64,000 nucleotides of DNA from JAPPKS01 sp963667895 (GTDB taxonomy: Bacteria > Poribacteria > WGA-4E > PCPOR2b), in NCBI GenBank assembly GCA_965223985.1, contig OZ245030.1, positions 1,860,001 to 1,924,000 on the forward strand, read 5' to 3'. Every line of letters starts with the position of its first letter. Positions within the stretch are counted from its first letter, which is position 1. The notes under the pieces are model-generated. The model searched no databases, was not told the origin of the DNA, and saw only the letters and a list, made by a program, of their open reading frames with translations. This document shows positions 24,675 through 33,763 of the stretch, in pieces. Made by a program: the position numbers and the translations under genes.

Positions 24675-25856
24675 TTAGGGAATCTCATTTCCAAAAATTA
24701 GTGTGCATTGGTCAGCCATTGAGCCGCCGTTGCCGTTGGACAGGCCAAACTTTGCCCCTTCGACCTGGAGCTCGCCAGCTCTGCCCATCAACTGCCTCGC
24801 TGCTTCAATAGAGTGCATCAGATGGATTCCGGGGTTCGGTTGACCCCTGCCGAGTTGACCACCATCTGTGTTAAGCGGGAACTGCCCTTTGTAGGTTAAG
24901 TCACTCTTTTCGACAAATTCAGCGCCCATTCCTTTTTCACAGGCGCCGATATCTTCGAGCGCGATGACAACCGTAATTGTGTAGCAGTCGTACAACTCAA
25001 CAAAATCCATATCCTGTATCTCCAGCCCCGCCATTTCAAATGCGCGTTCGGCAGCCAGCTTTATCGGGGAGGTTGTAAGCGTGCGATTATAGCCATACGC
25101 GGGGTTCCACAATCCTCTGTCGAATTGCTGTCCACCACCCAACAAATAAACAGGGGGATTTTTGGCGTCGTTCGCCCGATCTGCTGAGGTCATAACGAGG
25201 GCGCATCCTCCAACGCACGGCATGACAATCTCGAACAGATGAAGCGGGTCACAGATAAGCCTGGAATTTAATACATCGTCTACAGTTACTTGTTTTTTCA
25301 ACAAGGCGTTGGAGAACTTTGAAGCGTGATATCGTGCATTCATCACCACGTGCGCAAATTGTTCGTCTCTGGCGTTGAATTCATGCATATACCGCTGCTT
25401 AATCATGGCGTATGCAGAATTGTTGAACATAGGCCCATAAATGCTGTCGAAATCACGTTCAAACGCTGTCCCTGTTTCTAGACCAAATTCGTAGATTCGT
25501 TTGGGATCCATTACACTGCCGGCGACAATCAAGACATTATTACAGATTCCACCCGCGATGGCGGCTGCCGCATACAATATCGCTGCATTCCCTGAAGCAC
25601 CCCCGCGATAAACGTTATCAAGGAATTTCGGGTGTAGCTGAAGGTATTCTTGTAGGTCTTCTGTCCATGTCGGTTCTTCGTCGAGTGGAGAAATGCAGAT
25701 TAACCCATCAATGTCGTCTTTCGTTAACCCTGCATCCTCAATGGCAAGCTTTACTGCTCGACAGTATTCTGTATAGTTCGATCTGTTTCCAGGATTGCGT
25801 TTTTCAAATTTGGTTTCTCCATAGCCGATAATCGCGGCTTCACCTCTGATGCTCAT
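24675..25856 (-). CDS. Thiolase-like protein without nucleophilic Cys (SCP-x/Ltp2 type)
   Basis: 393 residues with the thiolase fold pattern. Where thiolases have the nucleophile in a C-A/S-S-G motif, this protein has RGGASGNA (84-91), and near the C-terminus NGNGGSMAD replaces the second catalytic Cys. The His-containing PGIHLMHSIEAARQLMG helix is present. Loss of the nucleophile is typical of lipid-transfer-protein-like thiolases such as the Ltp2 retro-aldolase, which also need a DUF35 partner; that partner is the next gene. The start follows GGAGG. It is more likely a carbon-carbon lyase or a structural partner than a classical thiolase. Confidence 0.85.
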   Translation of the reverse strand: MSIRGEAAIIGYGETKFEKRNPGNRSNYTEYCRAVKLAIEDAGLTKDDIDGLICISPLDEEPTWTEDLQEYLQLHPKFLDNVYRGGASGNAAILYAAAAIAGGICNNVLIVAGSVMDPKRIYEFGLETGTAFERDFDSIYGPMFNNSAYAMIKQRYMHEFNARDEQFAHVVMNARYHASKFSNALLKKQVTVDDVLNSRLICDPLHLFEIVMPCVGGCALVMTSADRANDAKNPPVYLLGGGQQFDRGLWNPAYGYNRTLTTSPIKLAAERAFEMAGLEIQDMDFVELYDCYTITVVIALEDIGACEKGMGAEFVEKSDLTYKGQFPLNTDGGQLGRGQPNPGIHLMHSIEAARQLMGRAGELQVEGAKFGLSNGNGGSMADQCTLIFGNEIP

Positions 25857-26263
25857 TTGAAAATTCCTCCGATTCGTATGGGTAGGGCTTCAGAAGTCTG
25901 CAAAGTTCAAGAGTATGTGAAAGCCACGCCCTCTCGGTGAACCCTTTGAACATGCCAATTGACACATGCCATATTATAGCACGATGCGGGGATTTTGTTA
26001 AGACGATTTGTATAGGTGTTACAATCTCTCACGTACGAATTTTTCCAACCAGTTTCTTTTTCGAAAAGGAAGGATTGATACGATCGCCGGGCTCAATACA
26101 GTAGCGAATCACGCGGTTTAGGTGTATATGCCCAAGGACACGATGAGCTTTTCTGTTTGCCTTTCTTCGTAATCGTGCTAAAATGACAAATAGTTTAGTT
26201 TATCATGCGAAATCGAATAGCAATTGTAATGTGTCAAATTGATAAAGGAGAAACGAACACAAA
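25857..26263. other. Intergenic region between divergent thiolase-like and NHL genes
   Basis: About 400 bases with no supported gene. It contains the promoter at 26157-26184 for the NHL-type gene. The rest shows no hairpin terminator, repeat or RNA gene that I recognise. Confidence 0.5.
26157..26184 (+). promoter_or_regulatory. Promoter with extended -10 (TGCTAAAAT) for the NHL gene
   Basis: TTGCCT (26157-26162) and TAAAAT (26179-26184) are separated by 16 bases; a TG one base before the -10 makes an extended -10. The same TGnTAAAAT form occurs before two other genes of this window. Confidence 0.5.
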
Positions 26264-27238
26264 ATGAGACAAGCTGGCTTTGGTAACTTCGTTTATGAGG
26301 AAGTTCGAGAATGGGGACAATTTCCTGCAGACTGGACCTTTGAAGATTGTCCTGGGGTTGCTGTTGATTCACAAGACAGAGTTTATGCCTTTACCCGCGA
26401 GACAACAGGTATGGTTGTCTTTGACCCTGAGGGTGCCTTCTTGGGTTCGTGGGGGCGAGGACTATTTAAGCGACCGCACGGTATATTCATTGGTCCGGAT
26501 GACGCGATTTACTGCGCTGACGACTGGGGCCATTCAATTCGGAAATTTACGACTGATGGCGAACTGCTCATGGAAATCGAGACCAAAGATCATCCGGCAG
26601 ATACCGGCTACGTGTGGGGAAGCCAGCCATCAGCCATACGCCGCGCCGGGCCGCCGTTTAACTTTCCGACTTGGGCAACCCTATCCCCAGAGGGCGATCT
26701 GTACGTGACGGACGGCTATGGCAACGCTCGGGTACATAAATTTACCGCCGACGGCGAGCTGCTCTTTTCGTGGGGTGAGCCCGGCGACGGTCCAGGTCAG
26801 TTTGTCACACCGCATAGTGTATGTGTAGATAAAACGGGCTTAGTTTATGTCGCTGACCGACAGAACCTCCGAATCCAGGTTTTCAATTCGCAGGGCGAAT
26901 TTATCAACCAATGGAACGACGTTTATTGGCCTTGTGATATGTGCGTTGACCCTGATGAGAATATGTACGTCGCAGAGGTAGGTGGGGTATTCATGAGTAC
27001 TGGGAAGGTTCCCAATCACGACAATTCATCGGCACGAGTGACTGTGCGCAACTTGAACGGAGAAATTCTGTCCGAATGGGGTGAAGCCGATCCGCTTGGA
27101 GAAGGTAGATATTTCGCACCTCACAGCATCGCTATTGACTCGCAAGGCAGCCTGTATATCGGTGAAGTTTCGACATCATACACCGGTGGCACGGCACCGG
27201 CTGATTGGCGGGCGTTTCGCAAGTTCGTTCGAATCTGA
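26264..27238 (+). CDS. NHL-repeat beta-propeller protein
   Basis: 324 residues made of NHL repeats of about 45 residues, the six-bladed propeller seen in peptidyl-alpha-hydroxyglycine amidating lyase-like proteins and many scaffolds. Repeat cores include GVAVDSQDRVYAF, GIFIGPDDAIYCADDWG, ATLSPEGDLYVTDGYGN, SVCVDKTGLVYVADRQN, DMCVDPDENMYVAEVGG and SIAIDSQGSLYIGEV. No signal peptide is visible at the ATG, which is preceded by AAAGGAG, so the protein is probably cytosolic. No enzymatic motif was identified. It is followed by the P450 gene on the same strand after about 145 bases. Confidence 0.88.
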   Translation: MRQAGFGNFVYEEVREWGQFPADWTFEDCPGVAVDSQDRVYAFTRETTGMVVFDPEGAFLGSWGRGLFKRPHGIFIGPDDAIYCADDWGHSIRKFTTDGELLMEIETKDHPADTGYVWGSQPSAIRRAGPPFNFPTWATLSPEGDLYVTDGYGNARVHKFTADGELLFSWGEPGDGPGQFVTPHSVCVDKTGLVYVADRQNLRIQVFNSQGEFINQWNDVYWPCDMCVDPDENMYVAEVGGVFMSTGKVPNHDNSSARVTVRNLNGEILSEWGEADPLGEGRYFAPHSIAIDSQGSLYIGEVSTSYTGGTAPADWRAFRKFVRI

Positions 27239-27384
27239 GCGATTTGGTTTCGATTTCATCAGCTCTTACCACCTCTAAATCTCCTCTTTGTTTCCCAGAC
27301 ACTCTTGCTCTCACATCCTAACCCTCCAATGTTGAGAGCAAGAAGAGGTGTTCTTGACCTAGAAGGGTGCGAAAAGAGGCTTCT

Positions 27385-28620
27385 ATGTCCGAAAGAAATA
27401 GCAGCTGCGCATTCGATCAACACCTGCTTTCGCCCGAATTCTATGCGAATCCGTATCCGATTTACCACCAGCTTCGCGACGCCGATCCAGTATATTGGAG
27501 TCACGCTTGGAAGAGTTGGGTACTCACGCGCTATGCTGATGTCACAACCACCTTGCGTGACTTTTCCCGCTTTTCAAATGTGGGTCGGATTGACCTGTTT
27601 CTCGAACAGTTGCCAGAGGAAGGACGGGGAAAAATGGGCCCCCTCAAGGGGCACTTCTCAAGGGCGATAACGCACTTAGATCCGCCGGATCACACGCGGA
27701 TTCGGAAATTGTTGAAAACAGTCCTCTCGACGCACTTAGTTCAGAGTATGCGCCCGCGTATTGAAGCGCTTGTGAACCAGCTAATCAGTAGGGTCCGAGG
27801 CGCCGGACGGATGGATGTCATTCGCGATTTTGCCTATCCACTGCCCGCCATTGTGATCGGAGAGATGCTCGGGATACCTGCAGAAGACCGCGACCAATAT
27901 AAGAAATGGTCTGATGATATCGGGGTTGGACTTGTGGGGACAGGTCGTGCCGCGCTGGACAACGTTGAACGAGCACGGCAAAGCCTATTCGAACTGACCG
28001 ATTACATCCGTCCACTGGTTGCCCAGCGCCGCCAGCATCCTCGGAACGACCTCATCAGCAACCTTATTGCTATTGAGGTAAAAGGCGATCGGCTCAGCGA
28101 GAAGGAGCTTTTTTCAACCTGTATTACACTCATCCTTGCCGGGCACGGGACGACAACCAACCTGATTGGCAACGGTCTACTAGCGCTGCTGCGTCACCCC
28201 GATCAACTAGAGACTTTGAAAAATCACCCTTCTCTGATTGAGATAGCTGTCGAGGAGCTGCTGCGATACGATAGCCCGCTCCAGCGGATTTGGCGGATGG
28301 CTACGGAAGATGTCGAGATTGACGGCATGCAGATTCGCAAGGGACAGATTGTCTTACCGACAATGGGAGCGGCAAATCGCGACCCGGCAGAATTTTCTGA
28401 ACCCGATCGGCTCAATATCAGTCGGCAGAAAAATCCACATGTCGCACTTGGTACGGGTATCCATTTATGTGTAGGTGGCCCACTGGCACGCCTTCAGGGC
28501 GCAATTGCCATCAATGCGCTGCTTCGGCGTCTTCCTTCACTTCAGCTTGAATCCGAAGCACTAGAGTGGGAGGCAAATCTGTTTCATCGAGGCTTGAAAT
28601 CGCTGCCTGTCGTGTTTTAG
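27385..28620 (+). CDS. Cytochrome P450
   Basis: 411 residues from the ATG at 27385, which has AGAGG 6 bases upstream; a GTG six codons earlier is less likely. Heme ligand is Cys362 in LGTGIHLCVGGPLAR, with Leu instead of the usual Phe at the start of the motif. ExxR is EELLRYDSP. The I-helix motif is AGHGTTT (252-258): the acidic residue of the usual A-G-x-(D/E)-T-T pair is Gly255, while both Thr are present. That acid normally helps proton delivery during oxygen activation, so chemistry or efficiency may be altered. Substrate unknown; soluble bacterial type needing separate ferredoxin. Confidence 0.92.
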   Translation: MSERNSSCAFDQHLLSPEFYANPYPIYHQLRDADPVYWSHAWKSWVLTRYADVTTTLRDFSRFSNVGRIDLFLEQLPEEGRGKMGPLKGHFSRAITHLDPPDHTRIRKLLKTVLSTHLVQSMRPRIEALVNQLISRVRGAGRMDVIRDFAYPLPAIVIGEMLGIPAEDRDQYKKWSDDIGVGLVGTGRAALDNVERARQSLFELTDYIRPLVAQRRQHPRNDLISNLIAIEVKGDRLSEKELFSTCITLILAGHGTTTNLIGNGLLALLRHPDQLETLKNHPSLIEIAVEELLRYDSPLQRIWRMATEDVEIDGMQIRKGQIVLPTMGAANRDPAEFSEPDRLNISRQKNPHVALGTGIHLCVGGPLARLQGAIAINALLRRLPSLQLESEALEWEANLFHRGLKSLPVVF

Positions 28621-28797
28621 AAGCGGCTGCGCCGGTAGGCTTCATCTAGTATTTACTAGACTGCTGAGAATGGCAATATCAGTCAGAAAATTGCCTTTGC
28701 TTGTGTGGATCTGAAAAGGACCAGGGATTTTCACCGTTCTAATCTCGTACACTGTTAGATAAGTTTTGGCGATGTACGAGCGATTTCGTTCTAAGGG

Positions 28798-31170
28798 TCA
28801 CCGATCCGGCTTGAGCATCAAGCTGTGGGTGGCGGCGCCCGGCAGGAAAGCGTGAATCTCTCCCTTCGCCCAATGCTGATGTCCATCCTTGTAGTTTGGT
28901 GATAATGGGTGACCGGACTGACCGCTAGGCATGTGTAGAATGCCATCCGAGTGCCGCCCCGGTGAAACAACTAATCGCTCAGACGCCCCAAAGTCCGGCT
29001 TCGAAACACGGACGCAAAACGAACATCCTGGAAGTAAATCTCGAGGCATGTTCAAAAATTTACCCAACACAGGGATTCTTCGTCCTAATGGATGGGCAAT
29101 ATCTGTCGTGTTAATTCGACCCCACGTCAGCTGTTCGAGCGAATTTATATTGTATTCACTGTATAACTGTTGGAGCGCCTCTTCCAGCTTGCTGCGTATC
29201 CATGCTTCCCAATTTGGGTAGTTAGTATCCGGAATCAACTCGGGAACTTGCTCAGTGAGTATCATCCGAAGCGGCGGTTCGATGTTGCGCCATGTATAGA
29301 CGAAGTTTTCATCAACTGCTTTGCAGCGGGTCAAAAAAGGCGTAAAGACATCCGCTGCTAAGCCTTCGTGAAAGCGAACAAGAACACCGAAGCTGACGCT
29401 GTCCACTTCTGCTTTACCGATCCACGCTTCGATATGGCGACGTACGGCTTTTAGCGCGGGCTTATTCGCAATAGTGTCGTTCGTCAGTACTGAAAGCGCA
29501 AGCTGTTGATAGAAATCGTAAAAGTGGCTGGTTGTATCCAACTGGAGTTGGAGCATGTCCTCTTCTGTAATCTGATCCATTTCACTTAGGCGTTCGCTGA
29601 TTCGGTAGGCGCGATAGCTGTTCGAGTAATTATGACCGATTACATGTGGGTAGTCTGTTCCAAGCGTCCGATTATTCGCTGTTACTAAGAAACCCGAAGG
29701 TGGATCTATCACTCGCGGCAAGTCATCCGGTGGAATATATCCTTCCCAACCGATTTTCCCATCTGTCCAAGACTTACTCGAAGCGCCATCAAAGCCCTTT
29801 CGAACGGGCATCCTTCCGCAGTAAGTCCAAGCAATGCGCCCGGTGTTGTCAGCCATGACGGCATTGAGCGGAGGTCCCCCAGAACGATTCATGACGTGAA
29901 TCGCATCTTCAAGCGTTTCCGCTTTATCAATGTATAGCAAGCCGATGTCAACCGCTTGGGGCTCAAGTGCTGTCCAGTGTATCGCAACAGGTTGACCCAT
30001 GAGCGCAGTCTCGCTGACAGGACCCCACACGGTCAGCTTAACGGGATGGTCGACCGTCTTGCCCCCTTTTATCCGAATCGTTTCGTTCGCAACCTCAAAA
30101 CGTTTCCAGCCGGCACGTGTCTTATACTCGTCCGGATTTTCCGGGTTTAGCTCCAGGCGGACGAGATCAATAAAATCACCACCGATATTGGTAAATCCCC
30201 AAGCAACATGCCCATTTGAACCTGCAACCACGCCGGGGGTGCCCGGCAAAGTCACGCCTGAAATTTCAACATCTCCATAGCGAAGCGCGGCACGATACCA
30301 GATGTTTGGAACGCTAAGTCCCAGATGCATATCGTTGGCGACGATTGCCCGACCATCGCTCGTCTTGGACTTTGCAACAGCCCAGTTATTCGATCCAATA
30401 TGCGGCTGCATCCGAACCATCCCTGTTTTTTTGTCAGTCGGCGAGAGGGTGTGGCGAATCGAAGTTAGGGCTTTAATAGGTATCGGTCGAATGGGACGAT
30501 GAGCGTTCTTCCCGCCCAATAAAACAGTTGTATAGTCGTCTGTATCAGGAGTTAGAAAATCCACAATCTCTGGCGGGAGAGATGCAGCCATGATACTCAG
30601 CATCCTTTCATCTTCCTCACTATCTCCCGTTAGTTCCTGAAAGATATTCAGTATAATCAGGATGCTGTCTTCGACCGCCCAAGGTTCGGGCTGATAGCGC
30701 AGGATAAGAAATTCAAAAGGCAGCACTTTTGCCGCATTGATATAGGCATTTATTCCCGAAGCGTAGCTGCGGAGAATCTCTTTTTGGTCTTCGGGGAGAT
30801 TGGCGACGATGGCTTTCGCCGCACGAGCAAAACCGAGCGTGCGTTGCCGCCTATCGACACGTAAAGCACCTTTACCGAGGATTTCGCTGAGCCTTCCCGC
30901 AGCGCGCCGGCGTAAGATATCAATTTGCCAGAGACGATCTCGGGCGGTTATATATCCCAACGCCAGCGTTGCATCCAGACGCGATTGAGCCGCGATTGTT
31001 GGGATGCCGTATCGATCCGAAGTAATCTTGACCGGCGATTCCAAACCCGGCACCCGCTGCTCACCATCAAGCTTAGGCAGAGAAGCCCGAAGCAAAGCTA
31101 CAACAAGGATAACACCGCCGACGGCGATGACGAGTAACAATAAAACAATGGTTATAAAGATTCGGACCAT
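28798..31170 (-). CDS. Penicillin acylase family N-terminal nucleophile hydrolase
   Basis: 790 residues. An N-terminal hydrophobic segment (about residues 4-28) anchors or exports the protein. The precursor is expected to self-cleave before Ser260 in HIGSNNWAV, which then acts as nucleophile, giving alpha and beta chains; ANNRTLGTDYP in the beta chain fits the family. Members hydrolyse amide bonds of penicillins, acyl-homoserine lactones or cyclic lipopeptides, so the real substrate could be a quorum signal or a lipopeptide. The C-terminus contains GQSGHPLSPNYKDG, typical of the family. It converges on the P450 gene. Confidence 0.92.
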   Translation of the reverse strand: MVRIFITIVLLLLVIAVGGVILVVALLRASLPKLDGEQRVPGLESPVKITSDRYGIPTIAAQSRLDATLALGYITARDRLWQIDILRRRAAGRLSEILGKGALRVDRRQRTLGFARAAKAIVANLPEDQKEILRSYASGINAYINAAKVLPFEFLILRYQPEPWAVEDSILIILNIFQELTGDSEEDERMLSIMAASLPPEIVDFLTPDTDDYTTVLLGGKNAHRPIRPIPIKALTSIRHTLSPTDKKTGMVRMQPHIGSNNWAVAKSKTSDGRAIVANDMHLGLSVPNIWYRAALRYGDVEISGVTLPGTPGVVAGSNGHVAWGFTNIGGDFIDLVRLELNPENPDEYKTRAGWKRFEVANETIRIKGGKTVDHPVKLTVWGPVSETALMGQPVAIHWTALEPQAVDIGLLYIDKAETLEDAIHVMNRSGGPPLNAVMADNTGRIAWTYCGRMPVRKGFDGASSKSWTDGKIGWEGYIPPDDLPRVIDPPSGFLVTANNRTLGTDYPHVIGHNYSNSYRAYRISERLSEMDQITEEDMLQLQLDTTSHFYDFYQQLALSVLTNDTIANKPALKAVRRHIEAWIGKAEVDSVSFGVLVRFHEGLAADVFTPFLTRCKAVDENFVYTWRNIEPPLRMILTEQVPELIPDTNYPNWEAWIRSKLEEALQQLYSEYNINSLEQLTWGRINTTDIAHPLGRRIPVLGKFLNMPRDLLPGCSFCVRVSKPDFGASERLVVSPGRHSDGILHMPSGQSGHPLSPNYKDGHQHWAKGEIHAFLPGAATHSLMLKPDR

Positions 31171-31884
31171 ATTTATGGTTCCTTAACGCCTGTTTGAAAA
31201 ATCCGATCCCGTCCTCAAGAGAGACCAATTTGAGATTACCGATAGATATTATTGCACAAGCGAGCGGGATATGGTAGAGAGAAATGGAATGGCAGCGCTA
31301 TCGACTTGGGATCTGTACTAGCACGCTGTTGGTTTATTCCATTGCGTCTTACTTAGGGGGTTGCATTCGCTGGAACTGGTGTGGATGGTTGAAAGGAATC
31401 ACTTATAGCCATTTACATTCATATTTACACACATTCAGATACCCTCCTGATAAGGGGGCTAGGGGGGTTGGCGCACCTTTTTTAATCAATTGAAGGTGAT
31501 GTGAAATTTTTAGTTTCATTGACTATAAAATCATACCAAACAGATTCTTACTCTTGGAAAGATGTCAATTGTAGGGTGAAGCATTTTTCAGGGTACAGTG
31601 GAGTTTAGCCGTAACCGCTCAACCCAACCTGCAAGTAATTGAAAAAAGGGTTGCGAAAAAGGGTATTGCAATGGTAAATTTTAACAATAGGGATATTGCA
31701 ACTTTACAGATATTCAAAAATTTCATAGTTTTCATAGTTTCGCATAGTTTTGATGCAAATCTGATTTTGAGAGGAAACGGGCGACAATCCAGTCGTGGTC
31801 GTATCTTCATTCGGTTTTCATCTGGCATGACTCGGCACCTAACTATGAAAAATTAAAACTCTACCAAAAAAATGAGGTGGAATC
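31171..31884. other. Intergenic region at the start of the accessory island
   Basis: About 710 bases. It holds a purine-rich stretch near 31452 (AAGGGGGCTAGGGGGGTTGG), a half copy of the island repeat at 31612-31640, and two TATTGCAA direct repeats near 31664 and 31692. A small open frame on the minus strand here shows no coding support. No promoter for the next gene could be fixed. Confidence 0.5.
31612..31640 (+). repeat. Island palindromic repeat, half copy
   Basis: CCGCTCAACCCAACCTGCAAG is the right-hand arm of the repeat that is complete at 45641-45804. It marks the left edge of the region in which these repeats occur. Confidence 0.7.
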
Positions 31885-32817
31885 ATGGCGACAGAAAAGA
31901 CGAAAACTCCACTTCAAGCGGCACTGCTTGGGGATGTCGATCAAGAAGAGATCGCGGAATTGAGGTCTGATATAAAGGCGTTGTTTAAGTCTAGCAGCGG
32001 TTATGAACTTGCTGATGCAGTTGTTGAGCGTGTGCAACGGTTTGCAGCGGAGAAATTCGGTGTGGACGAGGAGGACGATGCTGAAGAAATTGCTGAATTT
32101 GATTTAGACGAGATAATTGAGATAATTCAAAATCAGCTTAGTCGGTACGTTTCGTCGTTTATCTCAGATACGCACCGCGAGTTTTTTGTTCGTGCTCACG
32201 CGCAAGGCATTTCTACATCTGACGCAGCCACAGCGTTGATGTGGTCAGACAAGACGATAAACCGCTTGGCGCATGAAGACGCGATGGGTGCGCAAGGACT
32301 TCGAAAAGCATTGATTCCTTGGGTAGCGTATCTGAAGCCGGGTTCGGCACGATGGCCCGAAAAGAAGTACGGTGCGATATGGCGTGAAGCGCGGGAGGCG
32401 CATAGGCAGACGGTGAGCGATATACCGTTAACCTCTAAAGAGGAGCAGATGGCGCTATTAGCCAAACATGCGGAGCGAACAAACCGAATATTGGAGAAGA
32501 AATCGCTTGACTCGAAAGAATATCAACTACTCACGAATTCGTTGACGCAAACTTTGAAGAACCTGCGAGAACTATCGGCGGTGGAGGTGCCGGTTAAAGA
32601 GAACCTGTCTCCGCCTCAACTTGTTGCGGTATTGGAACGACTGACGCTTGCGCTGAGAGCACCTGATCAAAAGGCTATTGGTGGAGATGCTGGGGAGCTT
32701 GTTGGGGTTCTGGAGAAGTTAACCCTGGCTCTTAAGGCGCCCGGACAGAAGACGGATGGGAATGGAGCAAATGCCCTGCCTGCGCCGAATGGTAATGATG
32801 GGGATAACGCAGACTGA
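31885..32817 (+). CDS. Unrecognised 310-residue protein with C-terminal tandem repeat
   Basis: The ATG is preceded by GAGGTGG 7 bases upstream. The N-terminal third is acidic (EEDDAEEIAEFDLDEIIEII). The middle has a helix-turn-helix-like stretch (HAQGISTSDAATALMWSDKT) that recalls helix-turn-helix modules of phage small terminases, but this is a weak resemblance. The C-terminal 70 residues contain two copies of the unit L(V/V)xVLExLTLALxAPxQK separated by about 28 residues, then a Gly/Asn-rich tail. No membrane segment and no catalytic motif are visible. It stands alone between copies of the island repeat. Function unknown. Confidence 0.7.
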   Translation: MATEKTKTPLQAALLGDVDQEEIAELRSDIKALFKSSSGYELADAVVERVQRFAAEKFGVDEEDDAEEIAEFDLDEIIEIIQNQLSRYVSSFISDTHREFFVRAHAQGISTSDAATALMWSDKTINRLAHEDAMGAQGLRKALIPWVAYLKPGSARWPEKKYGAIWREAREAHRQTVSDIPLTSKEEQMALLAKHAERTNRILEKKSLDSKEYQLLTNSLTQTLKNLRELSAVEVPVKENLSPPQLVAVLERLTLALRAPDQKAIGGDAGELVGVLEKLTLALKAPGQKTDGNGANALPAPNGNDGDNAD

Positions 32818-32977
32818 AACGACGACCACGACGGATACCGGCTATAAAGGCTGAAGGAGTATCTGAGCGATAATTTTATCGTTAAAACTTAACATATAAA
32901 TAGTATATTTGGGTCTAAGTTATTATTTGTAACCAGCGAGTGTGCAAATGTAAAATTTGCTATTTGGGAGATTTCAG

Positions 32978-33090
32978 TTTTTGTAGGTTGGGTTGAGCGG
33001 TGACGGCGAAGCAGACGAAGTATTCCGCAAGGGATTCGTATGTTGAGATTGCTTGATAAATGTTTATAATGAAGCGAAACCCAACGCATT
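32978..33090 (+). repeat. Island palindromic repeat
   Basis: Left arm TTGTAGGTTGGGTTGAGCGG followed after about 70 bases by GAAGCGAAACCCAACGC, the inner arm seen in the complete copy at 45641-45804. The right half is missing. Confidence 0.75.
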
Positions 33091-33220
33091 TGAAACGTCC
33101 GGGAAACGAAACCGGTTAATTCCAACAACACAACAATCGAAACAATAAAAAGCTACAAAAGGCAAAGGAGTAGTTTGGTGTTCGGTACACCACAATCCAT
33201 GCGACGCTTTTTTGTTGTTC

Positions 33221-33280
33221 GGAAGACTATCGCCTTCGCTATTCCCTCAGTTGATCTCAACCCAACCAACAGGAACTAGC
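33221..33280 (+). repeat. Island repeat, right half
   Basis: Reads AGACTATCGCCTTCGCTATT, then CCTCAGTTGATCTCAACCCAACC and AGGAACT with small changes. The same order of segments is found at 43950-44020, 46031-46083 and 47560-47604. Confidence 0.7.
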
Positions 33281-33763
33281 GCACAACGCTGGGAACAACG
33301 GAGAAAGTGAATCGAACAAGAGAGAGGAGGCCCTCCCCTTGTGATCCATGTTTATCTCTGATCAAAATTTGCGTAGTACGCAAAAGAGGATTTTCGGAGT
33401 GTCTGGTCATTTACTCTGCGCTCTTGATACCTTCGACTGGATTTGATTTTTATCGCAATATCGGATTTGACTTTGCATTGCTTCTCATTTCCGATTAATA
33501 CGACCTATCAACGATCATCAGTCTACTTATGGATGACACCAGATCGAACACGTTAACTCGAATTCCCAAACAGAGGTAGTGTTCTTTAACACCCGCGTTC
33601 CTATCCGGTCCGTAGATACAGTTTGTTAGGTGATACATTCCGTATTAGGTGTCCCCTCAACGAAATTGACCCGAATCGTGTACAGTGTTCTAATTTCTCT
33701 GATGCTCAATCGTATGAAATGACTTTTCAAACGGGCTCTTAGAGCTAGTGGAGGTGTGATGAA

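Larger units (their letters stand above)
32818..33763. other. Long intergenic region with two island repeats
   Basis: About 945 bases containing repeat copies at 32978-33090 and 33221-33280. A 63-codon open frame with a GTG start at 33307 has no similarity or ribosome binding site that convinces me. No RNA gene or terminator was recognised. Confidence 0.55.

Noticed and set aside
27215..27235. GTTCGAATC near the end of the NHL gene as a tRNA T-loop
   Set aside because: No acceptor stem or other arms can be built around it and it lies within the coding frame.
28650..28665. TCTAGTATTTACTAGA palindrome as terminator between P450 and penicillin acylase
   Set aside because: The stem is only six base pairs and no T-run follows on either strand.
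31619..31828. 69-codon frame on the minus strand in the island's left intergenic region
   Set aside because: It overlaps a repeat copy and has no supporting start signal or homology.
33307..33498. 63-codon open frame between the two island repeats
   Set aside because: No similarity to anything recognised, no good ribosome binding site, and odd composition for a protein.
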